DNA of 64,000 nt, from contig NZ_CP134146.1 in the NCBI RefSeq assembly GCF_031583575.1, forward strand, positions 2,666,001 to 2,730,000, written 5' to 3'. Positions within the stretch are counted from its first letter, which is position 1, and each line of letters opens with the position of its first letter. Shown piece by piece: positions 1 through 10,807 of this stretch. A model generated the notes under the pieces. That model saw only the letters and a list, made by a program, of their open reading frames with translations. It searched no databases and was not told where the DNA came from. A program made the position numbers and the translations under genes. This DNA comes from Thalassotalea nanhaiensis (GTDB lineage Bacteria; Pseudomonadota; Gammaproteobacteria; Enterobacterales; Alteromonadaceae).

Positions 1-16
1 CTTTGGTTAGCGCCAT
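1..16 (-). CDS. ihfA: IhfA, start of gene only (partial at left edge)
   Basis: Only the first five codons are present, reading Met-Ala-Leu-Thr-Lys on the minus strand. This is the usual N-terminus of integration host factor subunit alpha, a DNA-bending HU-family protein. The ATG lies four bases after the pheT stop codon, and pheS-pheT-ihfA is the standard gammaproteobacterial order. The rest of the gene is outside the window, so the call rests on these five residues and on synteny. Confidence 0.6.
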
Positions 17-20
17 ATTT

Positions 21-2405
21 TTAGTCTCTCAATGATGCGTCAAGTTCGCTTTTTAATGCATCGACCACAGTATTTACGACTTCTGAGATATCTTTATCTT
101 CAAGTGTTCTCTCGTTATCTTGCAACGTTAATGCTATTGCCAGACTCTTAAAACCGGGTTCGATACCTTTACCTTGGTATACATCAAATAATTCTAGGCT
201 AACTAAATGATTTGTGCCAACCTTTTCAATGAGTTGTAGCACTTTTTTTGCATTTATTTCATTTTTAACCACTACAGCTATGTCTCGACGGTTAGCCGGG
301 AACTTAGATATAGCACTCGCTTGTGGTATTTTTTGCTGCAATATTTCACTCTGTAATAATTCAAACGCTAACGTTCGACCATTTAAGCCAAGTTTGCGTT
401 CAAGCTCAGGATGAATTGTACCCACATAGCCAACTAAAACTTCACCACGATAGATTGCCGCAGTTTGTCCAGGATGAAGCGCTGGAATATCAGCAGCTTT
501 AAATTCATATGAATTAGCATCGGCGGTTAACGCAAGTAACGCTTCAACATCACCTTTGGCATCAAAAAAGTCTACTGCAGCTTTTTCTAAATTCCAATGC
601 TCGCCTGTTTTAAGACCGGTAATAACACCAGAAATCATTGCTTCTTGACGAACGCCATTTTCTGCATCGCTATCTGGAACAAAACGTAAGCCACACTCAA
701 ATAAACGTACGCGGCTTTGTTGACGGTTTTGGTTGTTTACTACTGATTGGATTAAACCAGTCCATAAACTTAATCGCATAACTGACATTTCAGAAGAAAT
801 TGGGTGCGGTAAAGTCATTACCTCTTCTTCTGGGTGCAATAACGATTGTACTTTTGGGTCAACAAATGAATAGGTAATTGCTTCTTGGTAACCACGAGTA
901 ACAAGAGTATTACGGAATTTGGCAATGTTCAGTTTTGCTTCTTTATGGCTACGCATTGTAAGCATAGCTTTTGGTGAAACATTAGGAATATTGTTGTAAC
1001 CATATACACGAGCAACTTCTTCAGTTAAGTCTTCTTCAATTGAAATATCAAAACGGTAAGCAGGAACTGTAGCAGTCCATACGTCATCGTTAAATTCAAC
1101 ATTCAATCCTAAACGAGTCAAAATTTCAGTAACTTGCTCAGTTTCAATGTGGATTCCGATACGAGAATCTAATTTATTACGACGCAATGTAACCACGCGA
1201 GGTGCAGGAATGTGTTCTTCGCTGATACCTTCAACTACCGGGCCAGCTTCACCACCAACAATTTCTAGTAATAATGCTGTTGCACGCTCAATGGCTTGAC
1301 GTTGCAATTGTGGGTCAACACCACGCTCATAACGATGAGAAGCATCTGTATGTAAACCGTATTGGCGAGCTTTACCTAAAATAGCAAGTGGAGCAAAGAA
1401 CGCACTTTCTAATAAAATATCAGTAGTCGCTTCAGTTACACCAGAGTCTTGACCACCAAAAATACCAGCCATTGCTAGCGCTTTACTGTTATCAGCAATT
1501 ACCAAGGTTTCTTTAGAAAGCTTAACTTCTGCACCATCTAAAAGAGTTAATTCTTCATTTTCATTGGCAAAGCGAACATTGATTGCACCGTCAATTTTAG
1601 CTAAATCGAACGCATGCATTGGATGCCCAAGCTCTAACAAAACAAAATTAGTTACATCAACTACAGGGTCGATTGAACGCACACCACAACGACGCAGTTT
1701 TTCAACCATCCAAAGAGGTGTAACAGCCTGTGCATTAATATTTTTAATAACACGAGCTAAATATCGAGGACATGCTTGACCTGCTATAATATTTACATCT
1801 AAGGCATCAGTAATCGTTGCTGCTTGCTCAGTAATTTCTACTTCAGTAACAGCGATGTTATTTAAAACTCCAACTTCACGAGCGATACCCTTTATACCTA
1901 GGCAGTCACCACGGTTTGCGGTTAAATCAACATCAATAGTAACATCGTTTAAGTTCAAGTATTCACGTATACACGTACCTATCGGTGCATCTGTAGGTAA
2001 TTCAAGAATGCCATCAGAGCTTTCAGCTAAACCAATTTCTGACTCACTACAAAGCATACCGTGTGATGGAACACCGCGTAGCTTGGCTTTCTTAATTTTA
2101 AAGTTACCAGGCAATACTGCGCCAACTTTAGCAACAGCAACCTTAAGGCCTAAGCGACAGTTTTTTGCGCCACAAACGATATCAACGACTTCGTCACCAA
2201 CATTTACTTTGGTTACTTGCAATTTGTCTGCATCAGGGTGCTGCCCACATTCAATCACTTCGCCAACTACAACATTGGTAAATTCGCCAGCAACTGGATC
2301 AACGCCGTCTACTTCTAGGCCAGCCATGGTAATTTGATGAGCTAACTCATCTGAAGATATCGCAGGATTTACCCACTCACGTAACCAAGATTCACTAAAT
2401 TTCAT
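21..2405 (-). CDS. pheT: Phenylalanine--tRNA ligase beta subunit
   Basis: This is the beta subunit of the cytoplasmic (alphabeta)2 synthetase that charges tRNA-Phe. Its 794 residues match the usual bacterial length of about 795. An N-terminal OB-fold tRNA-binding region (about 40-150, with [15 protein letters not shown]) is followed by the B3/B4 editing region, the B5 domain (about 400-475), a catalytic-like core and a C-terminal ferredoxin-like anticodon-binding domain (about 700-794, beginning near [13 protein letters not shown]). It starts 12 bp after pheS on the same strand, so the two are almost certainly co-transcribed. ihfA follows after four bases. No frameshift or missing domain was seen. 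Confidence 0.98.
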   Translation of the reverse strand: MKFSESWLREWVNPAISSDELAHQITMAGLEVDGVDPVAGEFTNVVVGEVIECGQHPDADKLQVTKVNVGDEVVDIVCGAKNCRLGLKVAVAKVGAVLPGNFKIKKAKLRGVPSHGMLCSESEIGLAESSDGILELPTDAPIGTCIREYLNLNDVTIDVDLTANRGDCLGIKGIAREVGVLNNIAVTEVEITEQAATITDALDVNIIAGQACPRYLARVIKNINAQAVTPLWMVEKLRRCGVRSIDPVVDVTNFVLLELGHPMHAFDLAKIDGAINVRFANENEELTLLDGAEVKLSKETLVIADNSKALAMAGIFGGQDSGVTEATTDILLESAFFAPLAILGKARQYGLHTDASHRYERGVDPQLQRQAIERATALLLEIVGGEAGPVVEGISEEHIPAPRVVTLRRNKLDSRIGIHIETEQVTEILTRLGLNVEFNDDVWTATVPAYRFDISIEEDLTEEVARVYGYNNIPNVSPKAMLTMRSHKEAKLNIAKFRNTLVTRGYQEAITYSFVDPKVQSLLHPEEEVMTLPHPISSEMSVMRLSLWTGLIQSVVNNQNRQQSRVRLFECGLRFVPDSDAENGVRQEAMISGVITGLKTGEHWNLEKAAVDFFDAKGDVEALLALTADANSYEFKAADIPALHPGQTAAIYRGEVLVGYVGTIHPELERKLGLNGRTLAFELLQSEILQQKIPQASAISKFPANRRDIAVVVKNEINAKKVLQLIEKVGTNHLVSLELFDVYQGKGIEPGFKSLAIALTLQDNERTLEDKDISEVVNTVVDALKSELDASLRD

Positions 2406-2417
2406 TTTATGGCTTTC

Positions 2418-3413
<996 letters not shown>

Positions 3414-3467
3414 TTATCTATCGCTGTTGAGTAGTAAGTATTGGACACAAATGCCCTAAAATAGAAA

Positions 3468-3496
3468 AGCGGTAATTTTACACGAAAATTACCGCT
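3468..3496 (-). terminator. Hairpin plus T-rich tail between the ABC operon and pheS (terminator or pheST attenuator)
   Basis: A perfect 12-bp stem (AGCGGTAATTTT with its complement) encloses a 5-base loop. On the minus strand it is followed by TTTTCTATTTT, the form of an intrinsic terminator. It lies 60 bases after the stop of the ABC permease and about 70 bases before pheS. Either reading is possible: the 3' end of the ABC transcript, or transcription attenuation of pheST. The small ORF that runs into the stem favours the second reading slightly. Confidence 0.7.
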
Positions 3497-3516
3497 AACA
3501 TAGAAAAAATAAGCAT
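3478..3516 (-). CDS. Candidate pheST leader peptide (12 codons)
   Basis: An ATG-initiated ORF of 12 sense codons reads MLIFSMLAVIFV. It contains two Phe codons (positions 4 and 11), and its stop codon falls in the terminator hairpin next to the loop. In E. coli the pheST operon is controlled by a Phe-rich leader peptide (PheM), so the arrangement is suggestive. Against it, only two of twelve codons are Phe and no good ribosome binding site precedes the ATG. This is a candidate only. Confidence 0.25.
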   Translation of the reverse strand: MLIFSMLAVIFV

Positions 3517-3555
3517 TTTTTTGTTATTTTTTATGTTTTTCTATCACAATGAGCA

Positions 3556-4758
3556 TTATCTAAATAAAACAGACTCTTTATTAAACCAATAAACACAGAA
3601 AAGTATTGATATGAAGGCAAAAACCCCGGTTGAGGCAAAAATAGGAACGAGTAAACTATAATCGATAGTGCCTTTGAGTAATTCCTTAATGGCTAACGCC
3701 ACATTTGATACCGGTACTAGCGCCCAAGTTGCATTAAGACTAATCCCCGGTGTCATGCCAACAATAACTGGAAATATAACAAATATGGACATTGGCCCCA
3801 TATAGTTTTGTGCTTCTTTATAACTACTTGCGTAAATGGAAATAGCTAGTAACGTTGCTGAAAATATTGCCGCAACAGGTGCTAATAATAATACAATCAA
3901 TGAGTACTCAAACCAGCCAACGGCTGCTAACACTTCAGAAACCTCTTTTACATCAAACACTTTCCCAACAATAAAGGTCCAAAACACCATACTAAAAATG
4001 GTGATCATTGCGGTCATAATTGCCGTTGTAAAAATGCATAAGAACTTACCTATTACTAGTGCAAATCGTGATACTGGCGTAAGCAACAGGGTTTCTATTG
4101 TCCCCCTTTCTTTTTCACCGGCGCCTAAATCTATCGCCGGATACATCGCCCCCGTTAAACATAAAGGAATAAGCAAGTAAGGGATAAATCCACCTAATTG
4201 TTCACCAAAACTTTCACGTTCATCTGCTGTATCAATTTCTTCAATTTCTATCGGTTTTTTAAACACCTCAAATTGTTCTTCATCAAAACCTAAGTTAACC
4301 AACATTTCTTTTTGTAAGGTTTCACTAAATGTTGCTAATGCCTCTTCAACTTTACGCTTAGTACCGCCTATAAGGTTTGAGCCATTAAAATATATTTTCC
4401 ACACTGATGGCACAGAATTACTGTACTGAGCTTTAAAGTCCTTATTTAACACAATAACGAGATCTAACTCATCAGCCTTAATTTTTTCAATAATGTCTTC
4501 TTCGTTTTCCACTTCAACTTTCATAGATTTGAAATCACTATGATAAAAAAGAGAAGTCGCAAACTCTGGTGCAACGCTTTCGTTCACTAGCACGTAGCGA
4601 ATTACTTTTTCTTGTTCTGAAATTGCCGCTTTAGTCCCTAAAAAACCCATCACACCAAAGACAACGGGGAAAATAACCATAGGTAACGCGATGATAAAGA
4701 ATAGCGTTTTTCTATCACGTAATAGCTCAATGAGCTCTTTGATAAATACCTGCCACAT
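3556..4758 (-). CDS. ABC-2 type exporter permease (NatB-like)
   Basis: This 400-residue membrane protein has one N-terminal transmembrane helix (about 20-40), a long extracytoplasmic domain (about 45-185) and a C-terminal bundle of about five helices. That is the layout of NatB/ABC-2 permeases. The segment AGEKERGTIETLLLTPVSR is the conserved cytoplasmic motif of this family. The upstream ATPase gene stops one base before this start, so the pair forms one transporter. NatAB of Bacillus exports sodium; the substrate here cannot be read from sequence. A hairpin follows the stop codon. Confidence 0.88.
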   Translation of the reverse strand: MWQVFIKELIELLRDRKTLFFIIALPMVIFPVVFGVMGFLGTKAAISEQEKVIRYVLVNESVAPEFATSLFYHSDFKSMKVEVENEEDIIEKIKADELDLVIVLNKDFKAQYSNSVPSVWKIYFNGSNLIGGTKRKVEEALATFSETLQKEMLVNLGFDEEQFEVFKKPIEIEEIDTADERESFGEQLGGFIPYLLIPLCLTGAMYPAIDLGAGEKERGTIETLLLTPVSRFALVIGKFLCIFTTAIMTAMITIFSMVFWTFIVGKVFDVKEVSEVLAAVGWFEYSLIVLLLAPVAAIFSATLLAISIYASSYKEAQNYMGPMSIFVIFPVIVGMTPGISLNATWALVPVSNVALAIKELLKGTIDYSLLVPIFASTGVFAFISILFCVYWFNKESVLFR

Positions 4759-4759
4759 A

Positions 4760-5542
4760 TTATTGCGCTCCCCTTAAAACATTCATAAATGCTTTACGTA
4801 AATCTAACTCTCGAGATTGTTGCTGAAAATCACCAACACTGCCATCAAAACAACTAACACCTTGATAAATCACAGAAACCCTATCAGCAAGCAAAGCGAC
4901 TTCATCTAAATGATGTGTTGAAAAGATAACAGCTGTTCCCTGTTCTTTAGTTAATTGCACAAATTCCATAATTGTTTCTGTCGCCATGATATCCAGCCCA
5001 GTGGTTGGCTCATCAAGTACCAGAACCTCTGGTTTATGGATAACTGCACGAGCAATAGAAACCTTTTGTTGCATGCCGGTAGACAGTTGTTCTACCCGCC
5101 TATCTAAGTAACTTGTTATATCTAAACTTTCATAGATTTCATCGGCTTCGTTTAGTAAGAATTCGTCACTGACCCCATGCAGTTTTGCAAAAAACTCTAT
5201 GTTTTCTCTGGCAGTTAAACGACCATACAAACCAGTTTTACCCGATAAAAAACCTATTTTTTGTTTTGCTACCTTTGGCGTTTTAACCACATCAACATCA
5301 TTGACGATAATTGCACCAGAGTCAGGCTTTAATGCTGTTGATAAAATCCTAAGGGTGGTTGTTTTACCTGCACCATTTGGTCCTAGCAGCCCTAACACTT
5401 CGCCTTTGTCACAATGAAAACTTACATCTTTTAAAGCATGAAACTGGCTGCCCTGTTCACGAGGGTCGTGCTTGTGACTATTTGATTTTTTCTTATGAGC
5501 TTTTATTGGAAATGCTTTACTCAGATTTTCAACTGAAATCAT
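4760..5542 (-). CDS. ABC transporter ATP-binding protein (NatA-like)
   Basis: This is the ATPase partner of the adjacent NatB-like permease. Walker A (GLLGPNGAGKTTT), the signature loop (LSTGMQQKVSIARA), Walker B (VLVLDEPTTGLD) and the switch histidine (STHHLDE) are all present. I place the start at the ATG at 5542 (protein begins MISVENLSKAF) because AGGG lies seven bases upstream and ABC ATPases usually begin like this. An in-frame ATG at 5611 would add 23 residues with no family counterpart. A His/Lys/Ser-rich insert between the first strand and Walker A is unusual. Only one base separates the gene from the permease. Confidence 0.9.
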   Translation of the reverse strand: MISVENLSKAFPIKAHKKKSNSHKHDPREQGSQFHALKDVSFHCDKGEVLGLLGPNGAGKTTTLRILSTALKPDSGAIIVNDVDVVKTPKVAKQKIGFLSGKTGLYGRLTARENIEFFAKLHGVSDEFLLNEADEIYESLDITSYLDRRVEQLSTGMQQKVSIARAVIHKPEVLVLDEPTTGLDIMATETIMEFVQLTKEQGTAVIFSTHHLDEVALLADRVSVIYQGVSCFDGSVGDFQQQSRELDLRKAFMNVLRGAQ

Positions 5543-5725
5543 TAAAATCCCTATGGACTGATAGAATTGGAGAATCGAAAATTTAGGTGTATTGCTAAGT
5601 GTAACTGTCATTTAAAACAAAGCAATAATTTGACTACATAATTTAACTCTTTGTAACAACTTCTTTATTTTGCACGAAACAACGGGTAGATTACACCATC
5701 ATAATTTTAAAAAAGCTAGCTCCTT

Positions 5726-7357
5726 ATGAATACAAAATCTAAATTAATCAACCTTTTCAGTGCATTAACTGTAACGGTATCGAGCGCAGTAAGCGCTGAA
5801 TCATTTACGCAGGCATATCACAACATTTCTGCAGACAAGTTGCATGAGCATGTAAAAGTTATCGCTTCAGATGAATTTGAAGGTAGATTACCAACTACTA
5901 ATGGTGAAAAAAAGGTACTTGATTACCTGACAACACAATTTAAAAAGAATGGCTGGCAACCGGGTAATAACGGCAGCTTTTTACAACCTGTTGAGTTATC
6001 TGAAATAACAGCTGGTGATGACACCACCTTATCAATTAACGGTAAAGGCAAAACCAATAAGTTAACGTATTTAACCGAGATGGTTTTAGGAACATCGAGA
6101 GTAAGTGAGCTAGAAACAATTACTGACTCAGAAATTGTATTTGTCGGCTACGGCATCAATGCACCTGAGTATAAATGGAATGATTATGAAGGCATCGATG
6201 TAAAAGGAAAAACAGTAGTAATGCTGGTAAACGATCCTGGTTTTGCCTCAGAAATCCCAAGCTTATTTACCGGATCAGCAATGACTTACTACGGTCGTTG
6301 GACATATAAGTATGAAGAAGCGAGCCGACAAGGCGCCGCTGCTGCGATTATTATTCATGAAACAGCGCCAGCGTCATACGGTTGGTCAGTAGTAAAAAAT
6401 GGTTGGTCGGGTCCTCAATATAAATTATTTGCTGAAGATGGTAATAAAAGCCGAGTACAAATTGAAGGTTGGTTAACCACAGAAAGTACAAAAGAGTTAT
6501 TTACCCAAGCTGGTTTAGATTTCAATACTTATAAAAACAAGGCGATGCTTGGGCCAATAAATAAATCATTAGGTTTAACGGCTACCGCATCTGTAAAAAG
6601 TACCATTAAGCGTTCAACATCACATAATTTCATTGCGACATTACCTGGCAGTGAAACTCCTGAAGAACAACTGCTGTTAACAGGCCACTGGGATCATATG
6701 GGAAGTGACGATAGCTTAAAGGGTGACAAGGTTTACAATGGCGCGCATGATAATGCGACTGGTATCGCCGGTATCATTGAAATTGCTCGAGCGCTGGGCA
6801 GTTTAGATAAAGCACCAAAACGTTCTGTTACGGTAATCGCCACAACGGCTGAGGAGCAAGGTTTACTAGGCTCTAAATTTTATGCCGAAAACCCTATTTA
6901 CCCATTAGATAAAACCGTTGGTGTTTTAAACTTAGACAGTTTAAACATTCTTGGTAAAACCAAAGATTTAGTGGTTAATGGCTTAGGTAAGTCAGAAATG
7001 GAAAACTACCTTAAAGTTGCCGCTAAAAAACAAGATAGAGTTTTAGTGAAAGAAACCAACCCGGCAGCGGGTAGCTATTACCGCTCTGATCATTTCAACT
7101 TTGCCAAAGTTGGTGTACCTGCTTTATATGCTGGTGGCGGTGGTAAACCAGTAGATGCTAAAACTGCAGAATACCGTAAAAAGACATTACCAGAAATGCG
7201 TCGTTGTTATCACCAATTGTGTGATGAATATAACCCTCAATGGGACTTTTCTGGTGCACGACAAGATTTACAAGTAACGTTTGATGTGCTTTATCAAATT
7301 GCTGACTCAAAGGATTGGCCACAATGGTCTAAATCAAGCGAGTTTCAACGTAAATAG
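5726..7357 (+). CDS. Secreted M28-family zinc metallopeptidase
   Basis: A 543-residue exported peptidase begins with an N-terminal signal peptide ending near VSA-ES (about residue 25). A protease-associated-type insert lies around 130-270 before the M28 catalytic domain. Zinc-ligand motifs are visible: HxD in TGHWDHMG (His321, Asp323), Asp342 in HDNATG, the Glu pair in TAEEQGLLGS, Asp in NLDSLN and His in SDHFNF. The family comprises aminopeptidases and carboxypeptidases acting on peptides outside the cytoplasm; the exact specificity is unknown. It stands alone, divergent from the ABC operon, and is followed by a strong terminator. Confidence 0.92.
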   Translation: MNTKSKLINLFSALTVTVSSAVSAESFTQAYHNISADKLHEHVKVIASDEFEGRLPTTNGEKKVLDYLTTQFKKNGWQPGNNGSFLQPVELSEITAGDDTTLSINGKGKTNKLTYLTEMVLGTSRVSELETITDSEIVFVGYGINAPEYKWNDYEGIDVKGKTVVMLVNDPGFASEIPSLFTGSAMTYYGRWTYKYEEASRQGAAAAIIIHETAPASYGWSVVKNGWSGPQYKLFAEDGNKSRVQIEGWLTTESTKELFTQAGLDFNTYKNKAMLGPINKSLGLTATASVKSTIKRSTSHNFIATLPGSETPEEQLLLTGHWDHMGSDDSLKGDKVYNGAHDNATGIAGIIEIARALGSLDKAPKRSVTVIATTAEEQGLLGSKFYAENPIYPLDKTVGVLNLDSLNILGKTKDLVVNGLGKSEMENYLKVAAKKQDRVLVKETNPAAGSYYRSDHFNFAKVGVPALYAGGGGKPVDAKTAEYRKKTLPEMRRCYHQLCDEYNPQWDFSGARQDLQVTFDVLYQIADSKDWPQWSKSSEFQRK

Positions 7358-7451
7358 GTAAGCAAAAGTAATCATAAAGTAAAAATTCGAATAAATATTC
7401 TAATTTATACCAAAATGCTATTGATTTTTATTAGCAAATATTAGACTCTCA

Positions 7452-7494
7452 GGGGCCGTTATGTAAAAAAGTTACATAACGGCCCCTTTGTTTT
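7452..7494 (+). terminator. Intrinsic terminator after the M28 peptidase
   Basis: A perfect 15-bp inverted repeat (GGGGCCGTTATGTAA and its complement) encloses a short A-rich loop and is followed by TTTGTTTT. It lies about 95 bases after the peptidase stop and upstream of asnB. Confidence 0.9.
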
Positions 7495-7600
7495 ATATGC
7501 GTTAAGAACAACACAGCCAAAGTAACTTACCCTGTTGTTGCCTTAATAAGTTTATAAAGGTTAATTATTTCGATTTTGATTATTTAAGGAAACATATTTT

Positions 7601-9265
7601 ATGTGTTCAATATTTTGTATTCTGGACATCAAGTCTGATGCCAGCGAATTACGAGGACAAGCCATAGAGCATTCTCGTTTATTAAGACACCGAGGGCCTG
7701 ACTGGTCTGGAGTTTATTCAAATAACAATGCTATTTTAGTGCACGAGCGCTTAGCGATTGTTGATACCGAAAATGGCGCACAACCTTTATACAATCAAAA
7801 TCGAAATAATGTGTTAGCTGTTAATGGCGAGATCTACAATCATAAGAACCTTGAAGCTAATTTAAACGTTGACTACGCTTTTCAAACTAAGTCTGACTGT
7901 GAAGTAATTTTACCTTTATACGAAGAGTTTGGTGTTAATTTCATCGATAAATTACAAGGCATGTTTGCTTTTTGTTTATACAACCAAGAAGACAACAGCT
8001 ATTTAATCGCTCGTGATCACATGGGAATAATTCCTTTATACATGGGCCATGATGAGCACGGTAACTTTGTGATCGCTTCAGAAATGAAAGCACTGATGCC
8101 TATTTGTAAAACAGTAAGTGAGTTTCCTCCTGGGCATTACTTAGACAGTAACGATGGTGAAATCAAACAATACTATAAGCGAGACTGGACTGAATTTGAT
8201 GCAATAAAAGATAACACAACTGATATCGCTGAATTGAGAACCTCTCTAGAAGACTCAGTTAAAGCTCATTTAATGACAGATGTACCTTACGGTGTATTAT
8301 TATCAGGTGGTTTAGATTCATCATTAATATCATCTATCACCCAAAAGTTCTCTGCTCGACGTGTTGAAGAAAATGACCTTTCTGAAGCTTGGTGGCCAAA
8401 AGTACATTCATTTGCCTGTGGTTTAGAAGGCAGCCCTGATTTAGTTGCGGCCCAAAAGGTAGCCGACTCAATTGGTACGATACATCACAGTATTACCTTT
8501 ACCGTTCAAGATGGTATTGATGCATTAAAAGAAGTGATTTATCACATTGAAACCTACGACGTAACCACAATTCGAGCATCAACACCTATGTGCTTAATGG
8601 CGCGTAAGATTAAAGCTATGGGCATTAAAATGGTGTTATCAGGCGAAGGAGCTGATGAAATTTTTGGTGGTTACTTATACTTCCATAAAGCCCCAAATTC
8701 TAAAGAATTCCATGAGGAGTTAGTTCGTAAACTCGACAAATTACATATGTTTGATTGTTTACGTGCCAACAAGTCAATGTCGGCTTGGGGTATAGAAGCC
8801 CGTGTACCATTTTTAGATAAAGAATTCATGGATGTTGCCATGCGCATCAATCCTGAAGACAAAATGTGTATAGATGGAAAAATTGAAAAGCACGTTCTTC
8901 GTGAAGCATTTGAAGGCTACTTGCCAGAAGAAATTTTATGGCGTCAAAAAGAACAATTCTCTGATGGTGTTGGTTATTCTTGGATTGATAGCTTAAAAGA
9001 GCATGTTGAAGAGCAAGTGTCTGATCAACAATTAGCAAATGCGGAATTCAAATTTCCACACAACACGCCAGATACGAAAGAAGCCTACTACTACCGTACT
9101 ATTTTTGAAGAGCACTTCCCGCTAGCATCTGCTGCTGAATGTGTTCCGGGAGGTAAGTCTGTTGCTTGTTCAACTGAAACAGCTTTAGCTTGGGATGAAA
9201 GCTTTAAAAATATGGCAGACCCTTCAGGTCGTGCGGTACAAGCGGTACATAACGAAAGTTATTAA
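7601..9265 (+). CDS. asnB: Asparagine synthase B (glutamine-hydrolysing)
   Basis: The enzyme makes asparagine from aspartate, ATP and glutamine. Its 554 residues equal the length of E. coli AsnB. Cys2, directly after the initiator Met, is the glutaminase nucleophile of the N-terminal Ntn domain. The C-terminal synthetase domain carries the PP-loop SGGLDSS starting at Ser235 and the conserved segments SGEGADEIFGGY and IEARVPFLD. AAGGA lies upstream of the ATG. It is a single-gene unit preceded by a terminator and followed by a structured repeat. Confidence 0.97.
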   Translation: MCSIFCILDIKSDASELRGQAIEHSRLLRHRGPDWSGVYSNNNAILVHERLAIVDTENGAQPLYNQNRNNVLAVNGEIYNHKNLEANLNVDYAFQTKSDCEVILPLYEEFGVNFIDKLQGMFAFCLYNQEDNSYLIARDHMGIIPLYMGHDEHGNFVIASEMKALMPICKTVSEFPPGHYLDSNDGEIKQYYKRDWTEFDAIKDNTTDIAELRTSLEDSVKAHLMTDVPYGVLLSGGLDSSLISSITQKFSARRVEENDLSEAWWPKVHSFACGLEGSPDLVAAQKVADSIGTIHHSITFTVQDGIDALKEVIYHIETYDVTTIRASTPMCLMARKIKAMGIKMVLSGEGADEIFGGYLYFHKAPNSKEFHEELVRKLDKLHMFDCLRANKSMSAWGIEARVPFLDKEFMDVAMRINPEDKMCIDGKIEKHVLREAFEGYLPEEILWRQKEQFSDGVGYSWIDSLKEHVEEQVSDQQLANAEFKFPHNTPDTKEAYYYRTIFEEHFPLASAAECVPGGKSVACSTETALAWDESFKNMADPSGRAVQAVHNESY

Positions 9266-9269
9266 TCGT

Positions 9270-9519
9270 TAACGAATTACGAATACGTTGCACTTCGAAT
9301 CTCGAAGTAGTTATCGGAGTGAAACGTATTAGGAGCGTCTGCGTATTCGAAGTAGCGAAGCTACGTATTCGAAACTATGCTCTGTTACGAATTACGAATA
9401 CGTCCCACTTCGAATCTCGAAGTAGTTATCGCAGTGAAACGTATCCGAAGCGTAAGCGTATTCGAAGTAGCGAAGCTCTATGTATCCGAAGTAGCGAAGC
9501 TACGTATTCGAAACTAAAG
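9270..9519 (+). repeat. Two tandem copies of a hairpin-rich repeat of about 115-135 bp
   Basis: Copy 1 spans about 9270-9384 and copy 2 about 9385-9519. Both begin with ACGAATTACGAATACG, contain CACTTCGAATCTCGAAGTAG (a 6-bp stem-loop), continue with GTGAAACGTAT and end in GTAGCGAAGCTACGTATTCG. Copy 2 carries an extra internal TATCCGAAGTAGCGAAGC unit. The whole block is built from TTCGAAGTAGCGAAGC-type words and their complements and can fold extensively. It fills the gap between asnB and the convergent monooxygenase gene. This resembles a REP/MITE-like extragenic element, but no terminal inverted repeats with target duplications were identified. Confidence 0.8.
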
Positions 9520-9523
9520 CTTC

Positions 9524-10597
9524 CTAGGCAAAGTTTCCAACGGGAACATTGTCCGTTGTAATGGCTAAATTGGAGATGTATTGATGTAAGTATTCTGCAT
9601 CTTTTCCTACTCCGCCCAAAGTTGCCGAGCCACGCGTATGCATCCAAGGCAAGCCAATAAAATACAACCCTTGAACAGAAGACACGCCACGATGATTTTC
9701 AGGGTAACCATGTTCATCTAATTTCACATTGCCAAGCCAAGTAAAGTCAGGCTTATATCCCGTTGCCCAAACAATATTTTTAATGCTATCAAGTTCTACA
9801 TCAGTAAATGCAATTGAATTAGATTTTGCTGATATTGTACGACCTACTTGTTGAACATTATCTCTGGCAAGTAGTTTCTTTACATTCGTGCCAATAACAG
9901 GCTGCATTCGCTTTGCGATTTGCTTACCTAAAAACGAATATTTTGATAATGACAATACACCAGTAGTTTTTAACCACCACCACAATGTCTTGCCTAAAAA
10001 TGATTGCGGCAATGAAGAAAGGTTACTTATGCCTGAGCTATAACACTGACAACCGCTATCTGCTATCTCGGATAATATTTGCACCCCTGAATCACCACCG
10101 CCAACAACCAAGGTGTCCCCTTGTTGTAACTGCTTAGGATTTTTATATTCTGAGCTGTGAAGTTGGGTTATACCTGCACCTAAATTTTCAGCAAAATCAG
10201 GTATAAATGGCGTATGAAATGGCCCAGTAGCAACAACCACATTTTTACAGTGAAGTTCGCCCATTGAAGTATCTAGTACATAGTGGTTATTAGTTTTATG
10301 TAATGCATCAACTCTGGTTTCGAGTTGCAAAGGTAATTCAAATGTGGATACATACTTAGTTAAATATGCGGCAACATCATACTTAGTAGGGTATTCATTA
10401 GGGCCTTCATAACTTAGACCTGGTAGTCCATTATATTGCTTAGGCGTAAATAGCGTTAAAGAGTCCCAACGATTTAGCCAAGCACTTCCAACTTGCTCGC
10501 CACTATCGACAATGAGAAAACGCGCACCCAGCTTTTTTAAATTGTAAGCCATTGCGAGTCCCGCTTGGCTACCACCTACAACAATATAATCGTACAT
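9524..10597 (-). CDS. FAD-dependent NAD(P)H flavin monooxygenase-like oxidoreductase
   Basis: This 357-residue protein has two dinucleotide-binding motifs: an FAD site at the N-terminus (VVGGSQAGLAMAYNL) and an NAD(P)H site near residue 155 (VVGGGDSGVQI). The stretches VVVATGPFHTPF and NIVWATGYKPDF are typical of class B flavin monooxygenases and the ArsO/CzcO-like group. The substrate is unknown. It is transcribed convergently with asnB, and its stop lies just beyond the end of the 9270-9519 repeat. No neighbouring arsenic or metal-resistance genes support an ArsO role. Confidence 0.85.
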   Translation of the reverse strand: MYDYIVVGGSQAGLAMAYNLKKLGARFLIVDSGEQVGSAWLNRWDSLTLFTPKQYNGLPGLSYEGPNEYPTKYDVAAYLTKYVSTFELPLQLETRVDALHKTNNHYVLDTSMGELHCKNVVVATGPFHTPFIPDFAENLGAGITQLHSSEYKNPKQLQQGDTLVVGGGDSGVQILSEIADSGCQCYSSGISNLSSLPQSFLGKTLWWWLKTTGVLSLSKYSFLGKQIAKRMQPVIGTNVKKLLARDNVQQVGRTISAKSNSIAFTDVELDSIKNIVWATGYKPDFTWLGNVKLDEHGYPENHRGVSSVQGLYFIGLPWMHTRGSATLGGVGKDAEYLHQYISNLAITTDNVPVGNFA

Positions 10598-10807
10598 ATT
10601 TTACCGCTAAATAATGATTAGGTCGGCATCCTATCAAATTTAGCGCTAAGTTTTCATATTCTGAACAAAATAATACAATTTGGTTTGGCGCGAATTATGT
10701 ACAGTGAACGATTATTCACTTTAATAAAATTTATTTTTAGAGATATAAGTTTTAATTGAGTTTGTGTAGTAATGTAGAGACATCAAAAATATTATATAGG
10801 TAGTAAT

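Noticed and set aside
5543..5611. Longer N-terminus for the NatA-like ATPase
   Set aside because: The added 23 residues have no family counterpart, and the ATG at 5542 has the better ribosome binding site.
9319..9561. Open frames on both strands in the 9270-9519 block
   Set aside because: They are by-products of a repeat made from palindromic words; the encoded Arg/Ser-rich peptides resemble no family.
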